NCBI GenBank assembly: GCA_937973575.1
Contig: CALJKH010000192.1
Coordinates: 1 to 8,450 of the forward strand
Source: an uncultured Solirubrobacterales bacterium
Lineage (GTDB): Bacteria; Actinomycetota; Thermoleophilia; Solirubrobacterales; Solirubrobacteraceae
DNA length: 8,450 nt
Direction: 5' to 3'
The notes beneath the pieces are model-generated. The model was not told the origin of the DNA, made no database searches, and was given only the letters and a program-made list of their open reading frames with translations. Positions 1 to 4,716 of this stretch are shown piece by piece (position 1 is the stretch's first letter; the number at the start of each line of letters is the position of its first letter). Position numbers and translations under genes: made by a program.

Positions 1-1
1 C

Positions 2-301
2 GGGCTAGTGCTGCTGATCGTCGGTTTCCTAACCGGCGGTTCGACCGGAATGGCAATCCTGATCGTTGGGCTTGTACTGGGCTCGCTCGCTGGATTCGAA
101 CAGGCCTTCCGGGAACACCGCAGTGGCTACAAGTCCCACACTGCGGTGCTTGCGGCACTGCCCGCTGCAGTCACCGTCGGAGTCTTGGCGCTGCTCGGCG
201 TGAACAACAATCTGATCCCATTCATCGCGATTGCGGTGGGAGTTGCTTGCTGGATGCCAATCCGCGCCGAGTGGCTGCGGCGAACTGGTGGCGGCAAGTA
301 G
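2..301 (+). CDS. Small multi-pass membrane protein, 5'-truncated by the window edge
   Basis: The reading frame is open to the left edge: codons for G-L precede the GTG at position 8. The true start is therefore probably upstream, although GTG at 8 cannot be excluded. The visible part is about 100 residues with roughly three hydrophobic segments: one at the very start, one following closely, and a pair after a polar loop containing REHRSGYKSH. It ends in a basic tail (RAEWLRRTGGGK), which suggests a cytoplasmic C-terminus by the positive-inside rule. I see no catalytic motif and do not recognise a named family; the loop-plus-helices layout resembles short uncharacterised actinobacterial membrane proteins. 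It converges on the mIHF-like gene, with 32 bp between the two stop codons. Confidence 0.6.
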   Translation, partial: GLVLLIVGFLTGGSTGMAILIVGLVLGSLAGFEQAFREHRSGYKSHTAVLAALPAAVTVGVLALLGVNNNLIPFIAIAVGVACWMPIRAEWLRRTGGGK

Positions 302-312
302 CGATTCGAGAT

Positions 313-328
313 GGCGCCTAGTGGCGCC
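313..328. terminator. GC-rich hairpin between two convergent genes, weak terminator candidate
   Basis: GGCGCC (313-318), loop TAGT, GGCGCC (323-328) forms a perfect 6-bp stem with a 4-nt loop, 12 bp after the stop of the upstream membrane gene. It sits between two converging genes and could end transcripts from either side. No T-run follows on either strand, so a classical intrinsic terminator is not shown. Its placement is the main support. Confidence 0.35.
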
Positions 329-333
329 GTTGG

Positions 334-681
334 CTAGGCAGCCTTAAGGGAAGGCTCTGAGCGAAGGCGCTCAGCCAACTCAACACGCTGGCGCTCAGTG
401 AGAGTTCCAACTGTGCGAGTTTCGGAGATCCGACTCTTCGCGAGGAAGCGGCGGCAACGGGTCACACCCCAGCGACGCTGGCAGGAGAGAAGGTCGGCGA
501 CAGTCATGCTCTCAACCTCCCAGGTGTTGTCGAGAAGTACTTGAGCTACTTGAGCTTCACCTGAAGCGATGTTGCGCTTGAGGGCTGCACGGGCGAGGCG
601 GACGCGGTTCGCACGGGCCAGAGCTACGAGGTGCTGCGGCTCTGCTGCTGCCCTGCTGGCTTTGCTTGAAGTGGCGCTCAT
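334..681 (-). CDS. mihF: Actinobacterial integration host factor-like DNA-binding protein (mIHF/sIHF family)
   Basis: The 115-aa basic protein aligns with sIHF/mIHF nucleoid proteins without gaps over its core. Residues 18-55 form a long basic helix (LVALARANRVRLARAALK...). Then come M59-T-V-A-D-L-L, the helix-turn region R70-W-G-V-T-R-C-R-R-F-L, and R84-I-S-E-T-R-T-V-G, matching the family's 'GISESRRVRGL' segment before the last helix. These proteins bind DNA non-specifically through a helix-two-turns-helix fold, bend or compact it, and affect supercoiling and phage integration. The usual GVGKxRA turn is replaced by WGVTRCR, so turn contacts may differ. I choose ATG at 681 because GGAGGA lies 9 nt upstream; a GTG at 720 would extend the protein by 13 residues but has GGAG directly abutting it. 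The N-terminal 17 residues are Ala/Ser-rich. The gene is preceded by its own promoter and a long leader. Confidence 0.8.
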   Translation of the reverse strand: MSATSSKASRAAAEPQHLVALARANRVRLARAALKRNIASGEAQVAQVLLDNTWEVESMTVADLLSCQRRWGVTRCRRFLAKSRISETRTVGTLTERQRVELAERLRSEPSLKAA

Positions 682-782
682 CTTCGTTCTTCCTCCAGTG
701 TCGGTTGCGGCTTCGACCACCTCCGGGGCGTGGGGTGTCGAGAGCCCAAGGCGACGGGGGTCGCCCTGAAATTAGTCTGCAT
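678..782 (-). CDS. Possible 34-codon leader ORF overlapping the mIHF-like start
   Basis: On the minus strand an ATG at 782 opens a frame starting MQTNFRATPVALG and ending TLEEERR. Its TGA stop (680-678) overlaps the mIHF-like ATG in an ATGA arrangement, the classic geometry for translational coupling. GGTGA, part of the extended anti-anti-Shine-Dalgarno sequence, lies 5 nt upstream of its ATG. The peptide is rich in Pro and Arg (PTPRRW, KPQPT), residues that can slow ribosomes. The mIHF-like ribosome binding site lies inside the last codons of this ORF. A frame this short could be open by chance; the overlap and the GGTGA are what raise it above background. Confidence 0.3.
   Translation of the reverse strand: MQTNFRATPVALGSRHPTPRRWSKPQPTLEEERR
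750..765 (-). other. Hairpin in the mIHF-like mRNA leader
   Basis: GGCGAC and GTCGCC flank a four-base homopolymer loop (CCCC in the mRNA), giving a perfect 6-bp GC-rich stem inside the leader, 70-85 nt before the mIHF-like start. No T-run follows in the direction of transcription, so it is not an obvious attenuator. It also lies within the possible leader ORF. Confidence 0.35.
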
Positions 783-830
783 TTTTGTCACCGGTCGAGC
801 TACATGCGGGGGCCAGTGATGAGGTCTAGG

Positions 831-859
831 AACCTATGGCCACACTAGGGAGATGACAA
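831..859 (-). promoter_or_regulatory. Sigma70/HrdB-type promoter for the mIHF-like gene
   Basis: Reading the minus strand, TTGTCA (859-854; five of six to TTGACA) and TAGGTT (836-831; an actinobacterial TAnnnT -10) are separated by exactly 17 bp. Transcription would start near 825, giving a leader of about 144 nt before ATG 681. It lies in the 234-bp gap between the stop of the upstream PLP-enzyme gene and the mIHF-like gene, so mIHF probably has its own transcription unit. The rest of that gap holds only the leader elements listed separately. Confidence 0.5.
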
Positions 860-910
860 CCCCCGCGACCGCGAAATGTCTGCTCGCAGCGACTATTTCT
901 TGTTTGCAAA

Positions 911-924
911 TCCGCCTAGGCGGA
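911..924 (-). terminator. Perfect palindrome over the stop codon of the PLP-enzyme gene
   Basis: TCCGCCTAGGCGGA is a perfect 14-bp palindrome with the TAG stop (918-916) near its centre. As RNA it can form a short GC-rich stem at the very end of the transcript, followed by TTT then mixed sequence. This is a weak terminator or 3'-end stabiliser candidate. As DNA it is equally a dyad that a protein could bind. Confidence 0.3.
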
Positions 925-2160
925 TGGCAATGGGCCGTGTTCGGCCTCAAAGGACTTCTTCACGGAAGCGAACGCCTCAAGAGCACGATTAAGTGACACT
1001 GCGTCATGCGTAGCCATAACACTCGTTCGAAGTAATGCGCCACCTGGGGGAACAGCTGGGTGGATTGCAACGTTCACAAACACGCCAGCGTCATAGAGGG
1101 CCTTCCAGAGGAGAACTGCCTTCCAATCGTCCTCAACAAGCACTGGAACAACTGGTGTGACGAAGCCACCCTCGCTTTTAATCACATGGAAGCCAAGGTC
1201 ACTGAGGCCGTCGGAGAGAGTGCGCGCGTTAGCTAGAAGACGGGCGAACAGCTCACGCCCTTCGTCTGAGTCAATTACCTCAAGAGCTGCCTTTGTCGCA
1301 CCCACTGCGGCCGGTACGCCCGACGCAGTGAAGATGTAAGAGCGGCTTGTGACTCGGAGGTAGTCAATGACCTCAGCTGAGCCGGCAATAAACCCGCCGC
1401 ATGACGCAAACGACTTGGAGAAAGTGCCCATCCGAATGTCGACTTGGTCCTCAATTCCGAACATCTCGCAAGCTCCACGGCCGTTCGCCCCAAGGACGCC
1501 AACGCTGTGTGCTTCGTCAACCATGAAGCGAGCCCCGTGGGCCTTCGCAAGCTTTGCGATCTCGGGAAGTGGGCCAACATCGCCCTCCATTGAGTAGAGG
1601 CCTTCAGCTACGACCAACACGCCGCCTCCATCGTTTGCGGCGCGGTCAAGCTGCCGTTCGAGCTTGTCCACTTGGTTGTGGCGGAAAGGGCGCAGCTTGG
1701 CTTTGCTGAGGATGATCCCGTCAAGAATTGAAGCGTGGGCAGCGGAGTCAACGACAACGGTGTCCTTAACGTCCAAGATCGTGCCCAATACGCCCATGTT
1801 CGCCTGGTGGCCAGTGGTGAAGACGATCGCGTCCTCTGTGCCCATCCAGCGGGCAAGGTGCTCCTCAAGCTCAACATGCAGCGGAGTCGTTCCGTTCAGT
1901 AACCGCGAACCCGTCAGGCCCGTGCCGTACTCGTCAAGTGCCTTGCGGGCGCCTTCGATAACTCGAGGATCACCGGTCAAGCCGAGGTAGTTGTTGGAGC
2001 CAAGCATGACTCGCTCGGCGCCTTCCATCTCAACGATTGGGGCTGCTGGGGACTCAACCAGCCGGAAGTAAGGGAGGAGGTCAGCCTCTCGGGCAGCGCG
2101 GAGTTGCTCCTCGCGCTCGTGGCCTCGGACTTTTGAGAAAAGGTCGACTGGTGTCGGCAT
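916..2160 (-). CDS. Alpha-oxoamine synthase family PLP enzyme, serine palmitoyltransferase-like
   Basis: The 414-aa fold-type I PLP enzyme belongs to the family containing serine palmitoyltransferase (SPT), 8-amino-7-oxononanoate synthase (BioF), glycine C-acetyltransferase (Kbl) and ALA synthase. These condense an amino acid with an acyl thioester and lose CO2. The Schiff-base lysine is K249 in GTFSKS; D215-E-A-H218 holds the PLP pyridine; H142 in AAHASILDG stacks on the ring; the conserved LLR arginine is R378. Several stretches follow Sphingomonas SPT closely as I recall it: FRHN (159-162), GLYSMEGD (187-194), ANGRG (225-229), YIFTAS (275-280) and the VPPGGALLR loop. The position of the SPT mobile-loop arginine, 12 residues before LLR-Arg, appears to be I366. 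No tdh (Kbl partner) or bio genes are nearby, and the divergent neighbour is a ceramide-synthase-like acyltransferase, which favours SPT. An in-frame TAG 9 nt upstream fixes ATG 2160 as the first start; GGGAGG lies rather far (14 nt) upstream. Family is certain, substrate is not. Confidence 0.85.
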   Translation of the reverse strand: MPTPVDLFSKVRGHEREEQLRAAREADLLPYFRLVESPAAPIVEMEGAERVMLGSNNYLGLTGDPRVIEGARKALDEYGTGLTGSRLLNGTTPLHVELEEHLARWMGTEDAIVFTTGHQANMGVLGTILDVKDTVVVDSAAHASILDGIILSKAKLRPFRHNQVDKLERQLDRAANDGGGVLVVAEGLYSMEGDVGPLPEIAKLAKAHGARFMVDEAHSVGVLGANGRGACEMFGIEDQVDIRMGTFSKSFASCGGFIAGSAEVIDYLRVTSRSYIFTASGVPAAVGATKAALEVIDSDEGRELFARLLANARTLSDGLSDLGFHVIKSEGGFVTPVVPVLVEDDWKAVLLWKALYDAGVFVNVAIHPAVPPGGALLRTSVMATHDAVSLNRALEAFASVKKSFEAEHGPLPSA

Positions 2161-2171
2161 AGGGGTCTAGG

Positions 2172-3344
2172 GTGCCTCCCGTGTCGGTCGTAATAACACC
2201 AGCCCGGACCAATCGGGAGATGAAGGAGTTCATTGAGTTCCCCTTCGATCTCTATCGTAACGAGCCGCTCTGGGTCCCACCGCTTCGGTTCGAACGCAAA
2301 CAGGTCCTAAGCCGCAAGAAGAACCCGTTCTTCAACCACGCTGAGATCGAGTACTTCGTAGCTAAGCGTGAGGGGCGAGTCGTTGGTCGCATCAGCGCCC
2401 ACATCGACCACAAGTTCAACGAGTTCCAGAACAACCGCTGGGGGCTATTCGGCTTCTACGAGTGTGAAGACGACCAAGAGGCGTCGGATGCCCTGATCAA
2501 CGCTGCGCGGGAATGGCTGAAAGAGCGCGGCTGTGACCGGGCGACAGGCCCAATGAGCTTCACCACCAACGAGGAGTGCGGAGTTCTCGTCACAGGTTTT
2601 GACCTCGCGCCTTCGATCCTCACCGATTGGACGATGCCGTACTACCCAGCCCTTCTTGAGGGATCCGGCCTGCGCAAGGTGATTGACCTCAACATGTGGA
2701 GCCTCCACGTGAAGGACAGGAGCGCGGTGCACCCATCGATCTTCCAAGTTGCTGACGAGGTTGAGTCAAAGCACGGGATAACAGTGCGCCCAATGAACCC
2801 TCGCAACCTGAAGGTTGAAATACCAGCATTCGTCGAGCTCTACAACGAGGCTTGGAAGCGTAACTGGGCGTTCGTTCCAATCGAAATGGACCAGGCCCAG
2901 CACATGGCAAAGAACTTGAAGCCAGTGCTTGACAAAAACTGGGCCTACATCGCGGAGAAGGACGGAGAGATCGTTGGAGCCTCCCTAACCCTTCCTGACT
3001 GGAACCAGGTGTTCGTCAAGCTCAACGGTCGCCTGCTGCCATTCGGCTGGGCAAAGGCCCTCTGGAACAAGCGCAAGATTGACCGCGTCCGAGTCTTCGC
3101 CCTAGGCGTCCGCAAGGAGTACCAGCACGCTGGTGTCGCAGCCAAGATGTACGCGCTTCACTACGACGCTGCAGCTCGCACACCGCAGGCAGAGGGCGAG
3201 ACGGGCTGGATCCTTGAGACGAACATTCCGATGAACAAGGCAATGGAAGGCATGGGCGGCGAGATCACCCGTACCTACCGCGTTTACGAGACTCTCATCG
3301 ATCCGGACGCAGTGCCTGAGAATCCTCAGCCATTCGGCGCTTGA
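2172..3344 (+). CDS. YghO / bacterial ceramide synthase-like (BcerS-like) GNAT-fold acyltransferase
   Basis: The 390-aa protein has the layout of the YghO family. The N-terminal half carries NPFFNHAEIEYFVAKREGRVVGRI (51-74), FFGF-like GLFGFYE (91-97), a CDRATGPMSFTTNEECG block (121-137) and PYYPALLEGSGL (156-167). The second half ends in a GNAT acyl-CoA-binding signature, ALGVRKEYQHAGVAAKMY (310-327), followed by LETNIPMNKAMEGMGG (348-363) and YRVYE. From memory, the Caulobacter bacterial ceramide synthase, which N-acylates the long-chain base, belongs to this group; most members have no proven substrate. No signal peptide is seen, so it is probably cytoplasmic. GTG 2172 is chosen because AGGGG lies 6 nt upstream and an in-frame TAG sits at 2160-2162; GTG 2181 is a fair alternative. 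It is transcribed divergently from the SPT-like gene with 11 bp between starts, so joint regulation is likely. Family call is strong; ceramide synthesis is inference. Confidence 0.75.
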   Translation: MPPVSVVITPARTNREMKEFIEFPFDLYRNEPLWVPPLRFERKQVLSRKKNPFFNHAEIEYFVAKREGRVVGRISAHIDHKFNEFQNNRWGLFGFYECEDDQEASDALINAAREWLKERGCDRATGPMSFTTNEECGVLVTGFDLAPSILTDWTMPYYPALLEGSGLRKVIDLNMWSLHVKDRSAVHPSIFQVADEVESKHGITVRPMNPRNLKVEIPAFVELYNEAWKRNWAFVPIEMDQAQHMAKNLKPVLDKNWAYIAEKDGEIVGASLTLPDWNQVFVKLNGRLLPFGWAKALWNKRKIDRVRVFALGVRKEYQHAGVAAKMYALHYDAAARTPQAEGETGWILETNIPMNKAMEGMGGEITRTYRVYETLIDPDAVPENPQPFGA

Positions 3345-3353
3345 TTCTCCGTT

Positions 3354-3430
3354 AGGCGCCCACGCGGGGTGTGGCTCGCTCGCCTCTAACGACCTCAAGG
3401 CTCGCTCGTCCTCACCCCGCGTAGGCACCT
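3354..3430 (+). other. Long stem-loop I just after the acyltransferase stop codon
   Basis: Arms 3354-3371 and 3413-3430 pair at 16 of 18 positions. The inner 10 bp (ACGCGGGGTG / CACCCCGCGT) are perfect, and the loop is 41 nt. It starts 9 nt after the TGA of the acyltransferase gene, where a terminator or 3'-end stabilising element would lie, but no T-run follows. Its loop holds one copy of the CTCGCTCG repeat. Confidence 0.5.
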
Positions 3431-3452
3431 GTGGGTGAATGAGGGGGCTAGG

Positions 3453-3511
3453 GGATAGGTCGTAGCGAGCCTTGCGGAGCGAAGCGAGCGCGGTGCGAGC
3501 GAGGCCTATCC
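3453..3511 (+). other. Stem-loop II enclosing the inverted repeat copy
   Basis: GGATAGG (3453-3459) pairs perfectly with CCTATCC (3505-3511) around a 45-nt purine-rich loop containing four GAGC units. The loop is complementary in two blocks (11 and 9 bp) to the loop of stem-loop I. The 7-bp closing stem alone is modest; the complementarity makes it noteworthy. Confidence 0.4.
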
Positions 3512-3552
3512 TGTAGCGCCCGCTCCTGCATTACGACGACCGGGCGGGCGGG

Positions 3553-3558
3553 CATGAT
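3553..3558 (+). promoter_or_regulatory. Possible -10 element for the small membrane protein gene
   Basis: CATGAT (four of six to TATAAT) ends 8 nt before ATG 3567, the spacing expected if the mRNA begins at or next to the start codon. No Shine-Dalgarno sequence precedes this gene, which fits a leaderless transcript. No convincing -35 element is seen. Confidence 0.25.
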
Positions 3559-3566
3559 CCGCGTTG

Positions 3567-3866
3567 ATGAGTAACGAAGGCCTTGGAGATGACGAGCTGC
3601 ACGAGGGGGAACTCGTTGGTGAGTTCGCTACCCGTCGTGAGGTCGTAGTCCAGCGTGTTCAGGCACTTGTTCCTGTTGCGAAGACTGCAGCCGTGGCCAC
3701 AGTTGGTGTGGCAGCAGGTGCACTTACAGCCGCGGCTGTCGTGAAGGCAGCTCAGAGCCAGCAGAAGCGCCTGCCTAAGCGCAAGAAGGACGAGACACAG
3801 TCGCTAGTCGTTGAGTCGACGACAGCGATCCTCGTCGAGCTGCACCAGCTTCGTCGCGCTGCTTAA
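3567..3866 (+). CDS. Small protein with one Ala/Val/Gly-rich hydrophobic segment, function unknown
   Basis: The 99-aa protein has three parts. Residues 1-25 are acidic (GDDELHEGELVGEF), residues about 34-62 are hydrophobic and Ala/Val-rich and probably membrane-embedded, and residues 68-74 are strongly basic (RLPKRKK). A C-terminal stretch, SLVVESTTAILVELHQLRR, could form an amphipathic helix or strand. The charge pattern suggests the C-terminus is cytoplasmic. I do not recognise a family and see no catalytic motif. TTG at 3564 immediately precedes ATG 3567; the ATG is the more natural start. No Shine-Dalgarno sequence is visible. It follows the structured repeat region and shares its stop tetramer TTAA (3863-3866) with the convergent lipoprotein gene. 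Its codon use resembles its neighbours. Confidence 0.6.
   Translation: MSNEGLGDDELHEGELVGEFATRREVVVQRVQALVPVAKTAAVATVGVAAGALTAAAVVKAAQSQQKRLPKRKKDETQSLVVESTTAILVELHQLRRAA
3863..3866. other. Shared TTAA stop tetramer of two convergent genes
   Basis: TAA at 3864-3866 ends the plus-strand small protein, and the same tetramer read on the minus strand (3865-3863) supplies TAA for the lipoprotein. The two coding regions thus overlap tail to tail by 4 bp with no room for a terminator between them. Confidence 0.9.
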
Positions 3867-4669
3867 GCGCCTTCGCCGGCGAGGAACTCGTTGGTGTAAA
3901 CGACCTCTGGCGCAATAGCCCCACGCAGCTGGCCTGACTTGGCCATCACTGCGATCAGTGCGTTCCACTGCGCAGGTGACTGCCAGCCCCAGGGGTGGTC
4001 CTTGCTGGCGGGATTGAGCTTGACTGCCGAGCTTCCCGACTTGATCTTGTTGGCATCAAGTTTCTTCGGGCGCTTGGCGCCAAGTCGCCCACCAGCTGCG
4101 ACCCATTCATTCCAACCAGCCACATAACCGGCAGTCGTGGAGCAGGCGCGCCCGGTGGCCTGGAGGAAGCGGCGCAGGAGGCCGCCCTTGGCGTCAACCG
4201 AATCGCGCGTCGCAGCTAGAACAGCAGGGGACTGGGGTGAGCCTGTGATCGCCTGCAGGTGCCGCTTGTGGAGCGCGGCTGTCTTCTTTGTGACCTTCTT
4301 GGGGTCAAGTGCGCCCCAAGTGAGTGGGACATTCACGAGTGAGGCAACGGAGAGGAACGGTGAGCCGCCATCGCGTTGCTCAACGAGGCTCAAGGGCGTC
4401 ATCACTGCCAGCAGTGCGGTGCCGCTCGTGAGTTGGCCTGTTGGGGCTGCTGCATCTGGAAGAGCATTGAGTGTCACAGCGAGCCCTGCCTGCGCGTAAG
4501 CGCCTGTGGCATGTGCGGCGTGGATGCAGACAGTCGCGGGAGTCTCAGGGGCATGGACGGCGACTGTGACTTGCTCCTGATTTGAGGAGGTGGTGACTTC
4601 CGTCTTCTCGCCGCAGCCTGCAGCCGCAAGGCAGAGTCCGACAGCAGCGATTGGGAGCAGTTTCCTCAC
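3863..4669 (-). CDS. NMT1/THI5-like substrate-binding lipoprotein lacking most of the middle lobe
   Basis: The 268-aa protein starts with a lipoprotein signal: MRKLLPIAAVGLCLAAAGC, with C19 as the probable lipidated residue, so it is likely anchored outside the membrane. Residues 34-120 resemble the first lobe of NMT1/THI5-type ABC-transporter binding proteins: AHATGAYAQAGLAVTL, an SGTALLAVMTPLSLVEQRDGG block and SLVNVPLTWGAL. Residues 146-182 match the family's 'PELVLVTTRD...L+RRFL.A' segment, and 225-264 match its closing HPWGWQSPAQWNALIAVMAKSGQL...TNEFL. Between 120 and 145, where the family normally has roughly 80-90 residues of the second lobe, only a short basic stretch remains. The family is usually over 300 residues. 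The frame is unbroken, so the loss looks clean and in-frame. No permease or ATPase gene is nearby. The GTG start fits the signal peptide; the Shine-Dalgarno sequence is weak. It lies 47 bp downstream of the VWA gene, probably co-transcribed. Ligand unknown; family members bind pyrimidine thiamine precursors and other small molecules. Confidence 0.7.
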   Translation of the reverse strand: MRKLLPIAAVGLCLAAAGCGEKTEVTTSSNQEQVTVAVHAPETPATVCIHAAHATGAYAQAGLAVTLNALPDAAAPTGQLTSGTALLAVMTPLSLVEQRDGGSPFLSVASLVNVPLTWGALDPKKVTKKTAALHKRHLQAITGSPQSPAVLAATRDSVDAKGGLLRRFLQATGRACSTTAGYVAGWNEWVAAGGRLGAKRPKKLDANKIKSGSSAVKLNPASKDHPWGWQSPAQWNALIAVMAKSGQLRGAIAPEVVYTNEFLAGEGA

Positions 4670-4716
4670 GGCTCTGATTCTCGCAGGCCGGCCGTCGGTA
4701 ACCCGCGGGATGGGCG

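Larger units (their letters stand above)
3345..3566. other. 222-bp gap with inverted copies of a CTCGCTCG-rich repeat
   Basis: No gene is seen here. Two segments rich in CTCGCTCG / CGAGCGAG lie in opposite orientation. CAAGGCTCGCT (3396-3406) is perfectly complementary to AGCGAGCCTTG (3464-3474), and CTCGCTCGC (3375-3383) to GCGAGCGAG (3495-3503), in nested order. GGCTCGCTCG also occurs twice as a direct repeat (3373-3382, 3399-3408). Each copy is enclosed in its own stem-loop, listed separately. The remainder before the next gene includes a GGGC/CGGGCGGG run (3541-3552). Confidence 0.6.

Noticed and set aside
313..328. Intrinsic terminator with full confidence
   Set aside because: The stem is good, but no T-run follows on either strand, so it is listed only as a weak candidate.
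720..720. GTG at 720 as the mIHF-like start
   Set aside because: GGAG abuts this codon with no spacing, whereas ATG 681 has GGAGGA at 9 nt. Family members do not need the extra 13 residues.
916..2160. Assignment as glycine C-acetyltransferase (Kbl) or BioF
   Set aside because: Not excluded by sequence alone, but no tdh or biotin genes are nearby. Several blocks and the acyltransferase neighbour fit SPT better.
3373..3506. CRISPR-like or tandem repeat array from recurring GAGC/CTCG units
   Set aside because: The units are short, irregularly spaced and in both orientations, with no uniform spacers. Inverted copies in stem-loops explain them better.
3345..3566. tRNA or other known structured RNA in the gap
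   Set aside because: No cloverleaf with a TTC-type T-loop or anticodon arm could be found, and I recognise no riboswitch consensus.
3863..4669. Lipoprotein gene as a frameshifted pseudogene
   Set aside because: The frame is continuous from signal peptide to the normal family C-terminus. The missing part is an in-frame gap, not a break.
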